64,000 bases of DNA from Micropterix aruncella (GCA_944548615.1 OX155976.1:3796442-3860441); one strand, 5' to 3'; positions 47,429-58,584 are shown, counted from the first letter of the stretch. Numbers and translations are program-made. Notes: generated by a model from the letters alone, not told the origin.

Positions 47429-48087
47429 GGGGGCGCTAATGGGCCTTTGCTGAGTTGGCCACGAAGACCCATTCTGTTCAGGGTTGGTCACACTCTTTGG
47501 GTCAACACCCATCCGGCGGCCTCCTCGCATGAAGTGCGAGCCCGGGCAGGACTCTGGCCTTAGGGCTAGTTTCCCCTAGGAATCAACCTTCTGGCGCTCC
47601 CGGACGGTCTGCGCACCGTGCAGCGTAAGCCAATCGACTGTGCACTCTGACTAACAGTCGGGGGAGTCTGGAAGCAGTAATGTTTCCTATACAGCGGGGG
47701 TGGTTGCGGACCTTACGGCGACTGCTCTTGAAACGACCATCGGCTACCAGATCCTGGGTGAACAGCCGTGGTCCGCGATAGATTCGGTATACACCGTTTC
47801 ACCGCTTCGTAAGGGAGAGGACCACACAAGCGACCTCGAACTTGTAACCAATCGAGAGACCGGAGTAATCTGGTCGCAATTGAAAGTAAGGGCGTGAGTG
47901 TAAGCCCGCTGGGTAACACACCCAGTTATCTCGCGGCTAAGGCGTTGGCCTCTTACGGGCATGTGGCGGAGCTTGACGGTGGATTGTTTTGTCCAAGTCT
48001 TCTGCGTTCACTTCACGGGAGAGAGAACGACTAATCGTTAAAACTTCCTGAGTTGACGAGTTTGCCCGTTGTAGTTGACAACTCTAT
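47429..48087 (+). mobile_element. Long non-coding retroposon, copy 10 (subfamily 1)
   Basis: About 660 bp from GGGCGCTAATGGGCC to GTTGTAGTTGACAACTCTAT. The 9-bp duplication ATGGATCAA is exact (47420-47428 and 48088-48096). It contains all family blocks except one 20-bp deletion near 47765. Confidence 0.9.
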
Positions 48088-48099
48088 ATGGATCAATGG

Positions 48100-48240
48100 G
48101 GCCAAAATCACAAGCACACAATATGGCTGTTAGATGACAACGCAAGGGCTCACCATCAATCATCTATGGAAGACTGAATAGATCAACATAATATTGAGCT
48201 TTGGATCCAGCCACCATATTCCTCTGACTTACTCCTTGCG
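48100..48240 (+). mobile_element. Tc1/mariner transposase scrap
   Basis: WLLDDNARAHHQSSMED and, after a stop, IELWIQPPYSSDL match the DNARxH (second Asp) and HPPYSPDL motifs of Tc1/mariner transposases. Confidence 0.5.
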
Positions 48241-48462
48241 ATTATAGTTGCTTTCATCAACAGACCAGAAGAATTGGTGGCGTTGCTTGCCCTGATGCCA
48301 ATGCCTTGCACAAAGCTTTGGATAAAGAAATAAAGGACGGCAACTAACATGGTACCACAAGCATCATCGGTATAATATGGTCGCAACTGCCGTTGAATGA
48401 AATACGCAGAAGCAGAAGCGCGTAAGCTCGGTGTCAGATGGCCACTTCTTGACACAAGCGAG

Positions 48463-48894
48463 TGCTATGCCTGATGAGAGAGTGGCAAAGCGTATCTTTT
48501 ACTCTGGCGGCCAGCTCCTCAGATACAAGGATGCTCAGAGAGGCATATGAAAAGGTGCAACATTGAGCCCTCTCAGTGAGAGAAAAACAAAAGATCGCCC
48601 AGGATGGAGAATGCTAGTGCAGGGCAATGTTGGTGATTTTGAAAAGAAGAGGCTGCTCGACTTAGATGCCAAGCGCGGCGAGCTAAAGGCCCGGCCACCG
48701 GCGGCCATAAAGTATAATTACGTCGATGGTGTCTATACTTGCGCCAAATGTGCACGCACATTCAAAGCCAAGATCGGCTACGTCAGTCACCTGAGGGCAC
48801 ACCAGCAACACCCCCAACGATAACTTTTAAAAAAACCACACAATGAAGTCACTAGAATCTACAATGCAGTCGCTATGGCCGAACACGGCTAGAA

Positions 48895-48935
<41 letters not shown>
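48463..48935 (+). mobile_element. LINE C-terminus with C2H2-like motif and (AT)n tail
   Basis: The frame reads RVMPDERVAKRIFYSGGQLL and RYKDAQR. After a stop it continues with [20 protein letters not shown] and ends [24 protein letters not shown]. This is the well-known C-terminal part of a group of LINE reverse transcriptases that ends in a zinc-finger-like CxxC..H...H. An (AT)n run at 48896-48934 is near the 3' end. Confidence 0.75.
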
Positions 48936-48937
<2 letters not shown>

Positions 48938-49005
48938 GTGCGTTCACATTGAATTAAAACAAACGCATTTCGTCTTCAGTGTCCCAGTAGAGTAGTCAAG
49001 TCTGT

Positions 49006-49277
49006 TTAACCCTTCAGGCCTCGGGCCTCTCAGACGATTGACAAGTTGCTGTCCCAAAAAAATTTAGTAAAAATTAGTAAAAATATTGAATTACGACACT
49101 GTCTGTTACAAAATATTATTTACTGCCAAACCACTGTATCCATTATTAAAATAAAACATATTAAGATAATAAAACATAATAAAATAAAACAAATTAAATT
49201 AAAATAAAATTCAAACGGGGCCGTCACGCTGAATCGTATTGTGGCCGATATCGGCCAATCGGGGCTTGAGGGGTTAA
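49006..49277. mobile_element. Second TTAA MITE family (CCCTTCAGGCC ends)
   Basis: TTAA borders with left end CCCTTCAGGCCTCGGGCC and right end GGGGCTTGAGGGG. The interior is AT-rich. The left end is shared with the small palindrome at 56912-56990. Confidence 0.7.
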
Positions 49278-49346
49278 GGTAAATTTACCGTTAACTCAGT
49301 TTTTATAGTCAATACCACTCAATAACACTAAATTTGAATTTAACTA

Positions 49347-49471
49347 ATAAATTAAATAAAATGCAAACGAAGCTGCCATGGAATTCACCGACCCATTATA
49401 ATAATATTATTACACTTCTAAAGGGGCAGTGGACTAATTAATGGGTGTAGTAGGTTTAGGACAGTGTCTTA
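49347..49471 (-). mobile_element. R2/NeSL-type retrotransposon, 3' tail only
   Basis: On the minus strand it ends GGCAGCTTCGTTTGCATTTT, and has TAAACCTACTACACCC and the GAATTCCATGGCAG block of the family 3' UTR. No coding part. Confidence 0.75.
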
Positions 49472-49478
49472 ACAGTTG

Positions 49479-49580
49479 ATTAGGGAGCTAATGGGCCCTT
49501 GCTGATTTGGCCACGAAGACCCATTTGTTCAGGATCGGTCACACTCACAGGTCAACACCCATCCGGCGGCCTCCACTTTA
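49479..49580 (+). mobile_element. Long non-coding retroposon, 5' end fragment (copy 11)
   Basis: Starts AGGGAGCTAATGGGCCCTTG and breaks off after CCATCCGGCGGCCTCCAC. It adjoins the R2-type tail directly. Confidence 0.7.
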
Positions 49581-49869
49581 CACACAGTTTGAAACTGACT
49601 TTAAAAAATTGTGCACAGATCCAAATTTAAAAATTACAGTAAAAAAGGACTGCTGCGGTTTTTCAGGGCCAATGTGGAAGTAAGTTAGTGTTCTCCTAGA
49701 TTATTTTCTACTTTTTCTTATATTTACTGCGGCCAAAGGAGTCCGAACTGCGTCCGTTTTAATGGCGGCTTTTTGAGAAACTGTACTAGAAAGTGATGTG
49801 TTTGGTATGGGGAAGTCTTTTGGACTTCTTGATGTTTTATGAGACATTAAACACCAATTCGACATTTGA

Positions 49870-49995
49870 CATTTTCATTTTGCGGCAAATCTGGATGCGG
49901 CGTAGTGGGAAGCAGCAAATTGGGATGCGGCAAATCTGGAAGGTTCATTTTGCCGCGAACCTAGATGTGGCGAAACTGGAAGCGGCAATACTGTA
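49870..49995. repeat. Degenerate minisatellite (GCGGCAAATCTGGAT)
   Basis: TGCGGCAAATCTGGATGCGG and relatives recur about six times with 15-20 bp spacing. Confidence 0.6.
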
Positions 49996-50103
49996 GGGAT
50001 CAGTTTACAGGCATGTAATTTTCGAAAAAATTCCCGAGGGAAAACTCCCGGACCCCTTCTTCAGTCTGTAGCCGAGGGCCCCCAAAGGAGGCAGTCCGGG
50101 CCT

Positions 50104-50203
50104 GCATCTGGCCCTTGAATTTACATGAAAGCACACACTTACCTCACGCAACTTTGCGTCGGATAAGTGTGTCTGCTTTCATTCAAATTCCAGGGCCAGA
50201 TGT
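50104..50203. mobile_element. Short fold-back element, 100 bp
   Basis: CATCTGGCCCTTGAATTTAC, ATGAAAGCA pairs with TGCTTTCATTCAAATTCCAG, GGCCAGATG. The loop holds CACACACTTA and TAAGTGTG. Confidence 0.75.
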
Positions 50204-50589
50204 GATAATGCATTGTGAACATTGCGTACGTAGGACCAGTGCGCCGGATCCTAAATGTTTGTGTGGTTCTTAGCTCACTTCACACCATTCTGGGCACCAT
50301 AGCGAACTGACATTATCTACAAAAAGTTTTGCATGCACGTCTCCATATCATCGACTGTCCTGTTTACAGGTTTAAGGGCGGAATTAGGATCTCCATACTT
50401 CAATTACTGTTAACGCCGCAAATTGACCAAGTATTAAAATAAGTAATACCACGAACTGTCAAAATATGAATTATTTTGAAGTTTTTTCTATAACTTAGCA
50501 TAAACGTCAAAATTTTGACTTCCGAATACGCTGTTCTTCTTCATCATTAATTAGCGGATATTCGTATGGCAAATAAGTGACATTTTTGA

Positions 50590-50960
50590 AAACGAATTAC
50601 CGCCGCGCAAGCGAGCAAAACCACCCAAAAAGTACACCGAACGATAGACAGTTTAACGGACCGCCGGAATATGACGACCCGCCCATAGAAATACGGCTCC
50701 CGTGACGGGCGAAATGCAATAAACGCAATGGAGTTGTACGTTACCGTTCCGTCGGTGGCAATATCCTCGCGGCCGCCGCACAGTCAAATGGACGACATGT
50801 TGGCACGCAAATCACTTTCCGCCTTCCGCGCAGCACAGAAACCACACAATTGCAATGGAACCGAGGCGTTTTTTCGCGAAATACCGTCCACCATTCGATC
50901 TAGCGCAACGCCTTGCACCGGGCTGCTCTCTACCCAACCTCTCTACTAAGTAGAGCTGGA
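50590..50960. other. GC- and CpG-rich island of unknown role
   Basis: In contrast to its AT-rich surroundings it holds many CpG (CGCCGCGCAAGCGAGC, GACGGGCGAAATGC, CGCGGCCGCCGC). A 73-codon frame at 50728-50949 starts MELYVTVPSVAISSRPPHSQ but matches nothing I know. It could be a promoter region, a non-coding exon or part of an element; undecided. Confidence 0.3.
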
Positions 50961-51417
50961 CGCACTGACTGCGAAGTGACGCCTCGCTGAAATTTTTTCG
51001 TCACGCTTTATTTACTCATGCTATCATAAAACCATGCTATCATAGAATTTTGAGAAATTTGGATTTGAAGGTAGCGATTTTGTCGCTAATTCTAGCGGAG
51101 AAATATATGCATTATAGGAAATTTCCCCAAAAAAAAAAAAAGGAAACACTGCTAGATTCGATTATTGTAATACTGAATGTGATAGAATAAAGTCGCGGAC
51201 GCGCAATATTTCGGGACAAAATGAAATCAAATGTACATTTTTCGTTGATTTTGTAACGTTTTTTCCCTGTTACTTTCTTAGTGTTAGTAGTTTCATATAT
51301 TTGGGGCATTTTGCAATTTAAATAGTAAGTTAGGTGCCTTAATACAAGACTGCAATAAGTAGCATTTGTAAAATTATGTCCATTATTTTTATTATTGAAC
51401 ATTTGAGAATTATAGTA

Positions 51418-51735
51418 TTACTTTCCCGGTCCACCAACCGACCAGAAGGGAAAGTATTGTGAACGCATTTCTGTGTGTGTGTGTATTCCTATACGATAGC
51501 GCCACAACGCTTCATTTGATTGAGCTGAATTTTGGTATACGGGCATCATTTGGTCATGGCGAGAATTAAAAAGGGTTGTGTTTGAAACCGGTCCACTAGG
51601 GAGCGCCCTAGTCATATTTAGGTCACGAAAAATTGAACTCAGACTTGAATTTTGGTACACAGATGCCCTGTTGGTCCAAAACCACATTGTGAAATTTCGG
51701 TTGGAATACCTTGTATGCAAGCTATGCTTATAATA
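51418..51735. repeat. Dispersed ~300-bp repeat, copy 3
   Basis: Contains CAACGCTTCATTTGATTGAG, GGCATCATTTGGTCATGGCG and ACCGGTCCACTAGGGAGCGC, in the orientation of copy 2. It begins ACTTTCCCGGTCCACC. Confidence 0.65.
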
Positions 51736-53020
51736 TTTAAATTCCGCCATACATTTTAATCAAATATTAACACTATCTATTGGCGCTTGCCCCGACCCGC
51801 CCTTAGCCGAGAAACGAACCGCGCCGCCGCCCAGTTTCGTCCGCCGGGCGAGAGAAGGCGCTTTTTTTATGACATTAATATTCTGATGAAATCAATCAGC
51901 GGCTACTTGCCGGGAAAGTCTTGGGGGTCACACAACCGTCTTTTCCAGTACGAGAATGCCATATTTTATCTAGCGAGTTGTGGACGGCAACTAAGGATAC
52001 CTCTACTAAAGATATAAGGACACTGAAAAGAAGTCAATCGGTACTGTTTGTAGTGGTGTAGAGTTGGAAAGTGGATCTTTCTAGCACCTTCCTAAATAAA
52101 TTAATATCGTTGCGGAAATACAAAGTCTTGCTGTTGATTTCGACTAAGCTGAATCAATTTAAAATCAACAATGCTCACCTTTGTACCAATACTATTTTGT
52201 TCAATAAGGAGATGATTATTATAATATTCATTTCATTATTGTAATACATTTCATACAACTATCAGCGAATTTTAATGGGGAAAATAAGGAAAAACTTACC
52301 ACCACACAACTAAAAATTTTCCGGGACAGTCGCAGCGTGCCGGCACTATGAGTTAATTTTGTGTTGGGGCTGGTACTCAATTTCTGCCGCCGTGTCGCCA
52401 GCTTGCGCAGATCGAAGCAATTAATATTTTACGCGAATTTTAAAAATCTTGAAAAAATAAGTCGCTGTGTCCTGCTTATCGTTCCTCTTGTCAGGGGTGG
52501 GCGATGAGAAGTTCTGAATTATAGGGTTTATGTTCACAAAACGTTACTTTTTTGGCGCTAGGGGTGGGGTTGCTTCAGCACTCAAAGTCAACTCTCTTTA
52601 GGTGCGCCACTGGCATCGAGGCAAACTAATAGTAAAAGACTTTTTTTACTGGAAATTTAGTTGTAAGCATGTTGTAAGTCTAACCAAATGTTTTTTTCAA
52701 AAGAGTAACCATATTCTGACCTGTTGTTTCAAGATCTCGGTATTCTGCTCAATATCGGTCATTAAACTGGAGAATAAACCCATCCCGTGGTTTCAATATC
52801 TCACTATTCCGGACATACTCTCTCACCTGTTTCTTTGGGGCCTATCGCATTTATTTTATTCACCACACCATCTTTCGAGTATTTTATTTGTATTTTTATG
52901 TGAAAATATGTGAATTGTATGTATTTCTCGACATTTATATTTAAGTAGGTTTTTTAAGAAAAAAAAATAAACTAAATATCCTTATTAAGTATGTGTAACG
53001 ATATGAGTATCAATATTAGG
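51736..53020. other. No gene recognised
   Basis: A short GC-rich piece (51790-51870) is followed by the hallmark CTACTTGCCGGGAAAGTCTTG at 51904. The rest is AT-rich with no recognisable frame. Confidence 0.45.
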
Positions 53021-53400
53021 TGTGCCGAACTCTACACCGCGGCCATTTGCAAATTGCGTCAAAAATACGGCGCCCTGATTGGTCGACTGCCGCCATAAAA
53101 CGTCTGTAGTCGCTGGCCGTCACTCGAGCATCGGCAAGCACGCAATTTTGAGCATTATCTCTCGTACATAAAGGCGATATTCGCTTGCTGACGCATACGC
53201 TACTATTTTTCATTTCTTCGTAAATTAAAAGGCGACCAAACACGAACATAGGGCGCGGTGTGTCCTGCGTGACGTCAAACTGGGCGTTGCGTTTTTCGCG
53301 CGCCAAAATTTGAACTTCGAACGAGATTGTCAAATTTGCGCGCGCCAATTGACAGAGCGCCATTTTGAAATCTTCGGTTCCAGTGAGAGGTTTTGGTTAA
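53020..53400. promoter_or_regulatory. Promoter-like CpG-rich block
   Basis: It holds an inverted CCAAT (GATTGGTC at 53078), a full CRE (TGACGTCA at 53270) and repeated GCGCGCCAA motifs (53298, 53340). It ends in GCGCCATTTTGAAATC. These motifs cluster in insect housekeeping promoters. No exon can be tied to it, so the function is a guess. Confidence 0.25.
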
Positions 53401-54299
53401 TATAATCTGATTAAATCTCCGCAATCCTATGACGAATTTACATTTTTTTATGGAAGTTAGATAAGTATTCACTTTATGAATTAATTATTTTGTATATTAT
53501 TAAGTCATCATAGTCATTAGAGTAATTGAGGGTTGTTTTCAAAGTGATACATCTAGTTGGGAAGCCAGAGACAAAAAAGTGCAAGAGTTTTGGAAAAGCT
53601 GCTACTTTCAGATCAGACAGTATTTTGGCCATAGAATGCCGGGATAGAGTCAGTTGGCCAGATTCAGGGACATCTGGCGCTGGCACACTTGGTAAGGTGT
53701 GATTTTAGTACCCACTAAGTGTTTTGGAAAAGCTGAAAAATTCATCAGTTATAGACAAAGGATGCAATAAAGAACTCGAAACATATGGCCAGACATTATA
53801 TTGCACCATTTCAAGCATTATATTGCACGGCACAACCGATGCGTCATAGATCGATGCGTGACGCCCGCGTTCGATTGTCAAACAGTCTGACCATATCGCA
53901 CCTACGGTGCAATAACGTCACTTATGCAAAAAGCAGTTTTTTGAGGAGAAGCATTTGAAAATTTAACATGCTGTAAAGTGATGACAATTCATCATTCAAA
54001 CAAAATAAGTGTATAATATCTTTACCACTACTTTCAACTTTAAATTAAAGACAAATAGAAATACTTTAAATATTGTAATAAAAAATTAGGCCATTTTAAA
54101 ATGTGGAACCCCCTCAGTAGTGACGTTGAGGCACTAAACTAAAACTAAAACTTGTAATTGTGACATGGTGAATAGAAACAAAAGTCAAGAAATGATCCCA
54201 ATAAGTTTTATTTCAACTGAAACATTTTTTTTATTAACTTTACAGCAAATTTACTTAAGAAGTTAATATTTGCACTTAATTTTTCGTACCTTTCCTCGT

Positions 54300-55575
54300 T
54301 AATCTAATGAAACTATCCCATCATTGTGTGCTCGGGAATTAATAACAGTTCGTATAGTCCTTTGTGTGATGCCCAAAGTGTTGATCAGAAAAGTTTTGCA
54401 AGACGCGGTTGCCTTTGTTTTCATTGAGTAAGTAATATGCAGTATTTTCTTTCCTCTCGTATTGTCTATTTGTCTTTATGCGACGGTATGCACATTTAAG
54501 TGGTCTCGTACAAGCATTCTACAAGTCTCGCTGCCTCTCTAAACTACCCAACTCCCAGTATGACTTAAATATTAGTTCTGTTCTCTTCAGTAAATTTCGA
54601 TGCACAAGACAACCGACACGTCATTGCACATGGCGGGCCAATTTTTTTAGCTTGAAATTCTTTTTTCGATTTTTCTGAAATATATCCTTGGCCGGCATTT
54701 TTCGCAATATTCTTTTTCCAGGCTGTTGGAGGCTGTTCGTTTTCTTCCTCTTATTTTAGATGCTGGTTCTCGTGGCTGGTTAAACTTCTTGCCACCAGCA
54801 GCGTTATCAGAGTTATTATCATCAGACGAACCGCTAGTGCTGCTATTAGAACTGCTACTGGAACTGCTACTGGAACTGCTGCTTGAACTACTGGAACTGC
54901 TAGATGAAGACGTTCTTGAGCAAAGCTTGTATTTGTCGCCAGAATCAGTGCGAGAGAAATCACACGTTAGGAGGTCAATATCTTGTACTTTCGGATCGTG
55001 GATAGCATCAATGTCAGGCAAATTATACGGCGAGTTTAGATGTGGTAAAACAGGCTTGTCTTGCTCTGAAGGTAATTCTAACAGTTCGTCTGGATAAGTA
55101 CAGTTTTATGATGGTTGATCCTTTGAGTTTGGATATGATAAAGCAGTGTTGTCTTGCTCTGAAATTATTGCTTGCGGTTCGTCAGAGTAAGCACAGATTG
55201 CTGATGGTTGATCCTTCGAGTGTGGAAGTGGTAAAACAGTTTTATCTTGCTCTATGGATAATGCTAGCGGTTCGTCCGAGTAAGCACAGTTTGCTGGTGC
55301 TTGATCCTTAGAACTTGGTAGTGGTAAAACAGTTTTATCTTGCTCTGAAGGTATTGCTAGCGGTTTGTCCGGGTAAGCATGGTTTGCTGGTGCTTCATCC
55401 ATAGAGTTTGGAAGTGATAAAACACAGTTGTCTTGCTCTGGCGGTAGTGGTAGCGGTTCGTCCAGGTTAGCACAGTTTCCTGGTACCTTCGAGTTTTGAA
55501 GTGGTAAAACAGTCTTTTCTCGCTCAGGTCTTTTCCCACGTGGAAAAATTGTAGGTATTTTTTTTACTTAAATCT
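54300..55575 (-). pseudogene. Transposon-associated protein: 31-residue repeats, Ser tract, conserved insect domain
   Basis: One long minus-strand frame begins near IPTIFPRGKRPEREKTVLPL. It contains five exact 93-bp periods (marker at 55433, 55340, 55247, 55154, 55061) of the type EQDKTVLPLPSSKDQAPANC, AYSDEPLA. A single TAA at 55106-55108 breaks the last unit; it replaces the Ala codon of the other units. Next come LPDIDAIHDPKVQDIDLLTC, a tract of about 21 Ser and NQPREPASKIRGRKRT. After a frameshift near 54735 follow PTAWKKNIAKNAGQGYISEK, KKIGPPCAMTCRLSC and KFTEENRTNI, then in other frames YWELGSLERQRDLVE and CKTFLINTLGITQRTIRTVI. From memory the last part resembles an insect family found beside DDE-like domains. 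Its exact superfamily is not known to me. Confidence 0.6.
55061..55525 (-). repeat. 93-bp tandem repeat inside the coding relic
   Basis: TTGCTCT marks units at 55061, 55154, 55247, 55340 and 55433, all exactly 93 bp apart; a sixth, more diverged unit lies above. The period keeps the frame (31 codons). Confidence 0.93.
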
Positions 55576-55795
55576 AAAACAAATAAAAAATACCACGATT
55601 AGGTCTAATAAAATACAAGTAAGTATATTATTTTAAGATTTAAAAAAATCTAGTCATTAATGCAAAAAAAGTTATAAAAACTAAAAGAAAATTTGAAAAA
55701 CGTGTAAGTAACTAATAAGAACACAATAATATTTTTCCAATTTATCAGATACAACTACTGTTTTTATACTGATTTTATTCATTTCTTCCATTTCA

Positions 55796-56200
55796 CACTA
55801 TTGTAATACTACATAATTGTAACAATAAACGCAATAGTACATTGGAGAATAAAAGTCATTACGTTCATAAGAACCGTTGTTATTTCATATCCCTAATATT
55901 AAACATATTAAGTTTATAGAGAAATAATGACACTATTGTAATACTACATCTTTGTAACAGTAAACGCAACAGTACATTGGAGAATCAAAGTCATTGTGTA
56001 CATAAGAACCGTTGTTTCTTCATATCCCAAGTATTAAACATATTAACTTTCTGGAGAAATAATGACACTATTGTAATACTACATCTTTGTAACAGTAAAC
56101 GCAACAGTACATTGGAGAATCAAAGTCATTGCGTACATAAGAAACGTGGTTGCTTCATATCCCAACTCTTAAACATTAACTTTCTGGAGAAATAATGTCA
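55796..56200. repeat. 135-bp tandem repeat, three units
   Basis: CACTATTGTAATACTACATC starts units at 55796, 55931 and 56066. Units contain ACAGTACATTGGAGAATCAA and end TTTCTGGAGAAATAATG. They lie 5' of the coding relic, where a promoter would be expected. Confidence 0.92.
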
Positions 56201-56743
56201 CAACTCATATGCTACGTATTTTAGGTCATTGTTGCTCCAAAATAAAAAATAATAATTGTCACAATTACCTTTAGTGACTTTGCAACTTCAAGACACGTCT
56301 GCTCGTGCGGGCAGTCACACGCAACTGACCAATGAGACGTTGTTTCTCCCGGCGGTCGGTTGATTAGCACCAAAACCATAACGTCACTACTACCCTCACA
56401 CGGAAACTATTCATACTACACAAGTGACAATTACCCACCAAGTGCAGAGGTACTTTAGGCATGTTTTTGCATACTGAGCTCATTTTTGACAAATTTGCAT
56501 AAGTGACGTTATTGCACCGTAGGTGCGATATGTTTTGAGTTTTTTATTTAACCCACTGTCTACTGATGCATTTTCAGCTTTTCAAAACATTAAGGGTACT
56601 AATTAAACTTACACCTTTCCTAGTACGCCAGCACCAGTTGTCCCGGAATCTGCCTGCTGACGGTACTCTTGCACTTTTTGCCCCTGGCTCCGCTACTAAA
56701 TGTATCACTTTGAAAACAACCCTCAATTACATATTCCAATGAC

Positions 56744-56990
56744 TTAACCCCTCGCGTACCAGACGGCCCGAAACATCCAGAATTGATATTTACCGTCGAA
56801 CCCCAGACCGCCCGAAATGGGGACAGAGAACGAACTTCTGCATGTCATATCTTAAAAAAATAATATTTATGCATAACTTTACTATTATACTATATAATAT
56901 TATATAAGATATTAACCCTTCAGGCCCCGCGACTTCGATATCGCAGTCAACCTGAGGGTAAACCGCGAGTCGCGGGGCCTGAAGGGTTAA
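56744..56990. mobile_element. TTAA MITE in the right arm, with a nested palindrome
   Basis: It starts TTAA CCCCTCGCGTACC and ends CTGAAGGG TTAA. The left arm of the host element shows the empty site (TATTATTAAGTCAT), so the insertion and the TTAA duplication are directly visible. Its last 79 bp (56912-56990) form a palindrome: TTAACCCTTCAGGCCCCGCG and its inverse. Confidence 0.85.
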
Positions 56991-57049
56991 TAATATACAA
57001 AATAATTAATTCATGAAGTGAATACTTATCTATGTAACTTCTATAAAAA

Positions 57050-58157
57050 TAAATACAAACGGAGCTGCCATGGAATTCACCGACCGGAGTCGGGCCCATC
57101 ATAATACTATTTTTTACACTTCTGGGGGGTGAGCAGTGGATTCCGGACTTACGAACCGGCTGTGGTAGGTTTAGGACAGCTGTCTTGCCACATGTGAGCG
57201 TTCACCTTGCCACCCATTCACTCCCCCTTCGAAGCCATAGAATTTGAGATGCGCAAATCGCAGTTTTAGATAATTTTTCTAAGAAAGAGTTGATTATTTT
57301 TCTGGAAAGGCCAAGATCTTTAAAGAGGTGAAATAGAGATTTAGCTGGCAGGCCACGAGCGCCAACTTCCACCGCGTGAAGGTGAACAGTGAAGCCGTTC
57401 CGGGTTACGGCATTTGCGAGATCATGGTATTTATTTAATTTGTACTCGTGGTCTTTTGGGATATTTGATTCCCATGGAACAGTTAATTCTACAATAAGAG
57501 CCACCTTCCGAGATAGAGAGTAAAGAGTTATATCTGGACGGAGGGCTGTGCATCCGAGACTTTCAGGGAATTTATACTGCTTAGAGACCGAATCAACCTC
57601 CAGAATCCAATCTGTAGCTTTCTCGATTATTGAGAAAGGTTTTGTAGTTAAATGTTTTTCGCCTTTAGAGCCATCCCGCACAAACTGTATTGGGGGTTTG
57701 GAGGATACTGTCAAACCCTTGTTGGCACGAGCCACTGAGAGACTAATTACCTCGCGAATAACAGCGAGAACTTTGTCATGGCGGTAAGTGTACCGTCCTT
57801 GATCTAAGGCCACCTTGCAGCCAGCTAGAATGTGTCTAGCTGTGCAAGGGGTATTGCTACAGAGGGGACAAGAACTATCCTCGGCAAAGCTCCAACGAGC
57901 GAGGTTACTGGGGTCTGGAAGTGTATGCTGAAAGGCATTCAAATAAAATTTCAGCATCTCTGGCGTCCAGTCATAGAGCATTACCTTCCAGTGCATTGGA
58001 GGCGGAATGCAAAAGTCCCCAATTGTTGTCCAATCATTCTGGCATTGAAGGCCAATAGCATGAGCCATACTCTTGCTGTCGTAATCTCCCCGCAAAAGAG
58101 ACTTCTTCAAGTCCACGTCGCTCGTGGTTGTACTGCCATACCCCAGACCAGTGCCAT
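57050..58157 (-). mobile_element. R2/NeSL-type retrotransposon, copy 3 (5'-truncated)
   Basis: The frame at 58116-57202 (304 codons, open further up to the truncation at 58157) has the zinc knuckle CPLCSNTPCTARHILAGC and the endonuclease core RPDITLYSLSRK with VELTVPWESN. It ends intact with GSEWVAR. It is nearly identical to copy 1 up to GTGCCAT at 58157. Its 3' end abuts the inverted-arm element. Confidence 0.9.
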
Positions 58158-58584
58158 AGTATTTGTTATAGGATTAGCATAAATTTGTCATAGGATTGCG
58201 AATATTTAACCAGATTATCCCAGGCTATATCCCAGGTTATGGTGGAATAAAGAAACGGAAAACATACATAGATGAACCCTGAACACATGACACTCCTTTT
58301 TGTCGGGCAGTAACGTAAAAAGATTGGTATTAATAATTATCATTAGGGTAGACTGGCTACGGTTGTGACAGTCGTTATATTAGCGAAACTATAAGGAATA
58401 CGTAGTCGGGGAGCCAGCTACAAAAAATGACAAAGACAAAAAGACATATTCGTAGCATTAATTTAAAAAATAATTTTAGGTTTCTTTGCAATAATGCTGC
58501 TCCAAAATATGCACAAGTAAAAGAAAACTGCGAGATGTAGGTCTTCTTTTACTTGTGCATATTTTGTCCTTAATTTGTAAGGTA

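Larger units (their letters stand above)
53442..57049. mobile_element. 3.6-kb DNA transposon candidate with long inverted arms
   Basis: The outer left end TATGGAAGTTAGATAAGTAT, CACTTTATGAATTAATTATT is inverted at the right end (AATAATTAATTCATGAAGTG, AATACTTATCTATGTAACTT). The arms continue for about 450 bp through GAGGGTTGTTTTCAAAGTGA and end with an inner inverted block CATATCGCACCTACGGTGCA, ATAACGTCACTTATGCAAA (53893 and 56530). Between the arms lies a minus-strand coding relic (54300-55575) and a 135-bp tandem repeat. A TTAA MITE sits in the right arm. An R2-type 3' tail abuts the right end. No DDE domain is left, so it is non-autonomous. Confidence 0.75.

Noticed and set aside
48896..48934. 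Regulatory TATA cluster
   Set aside because: It is an (AT)n microsatellite near the 3' end of a LINE fragment.
55106..55402. Separate 98-codon gene
   Set aside because: It is a part of the longer repeat-containing frame, cut only by one TAA at 55106-55108.
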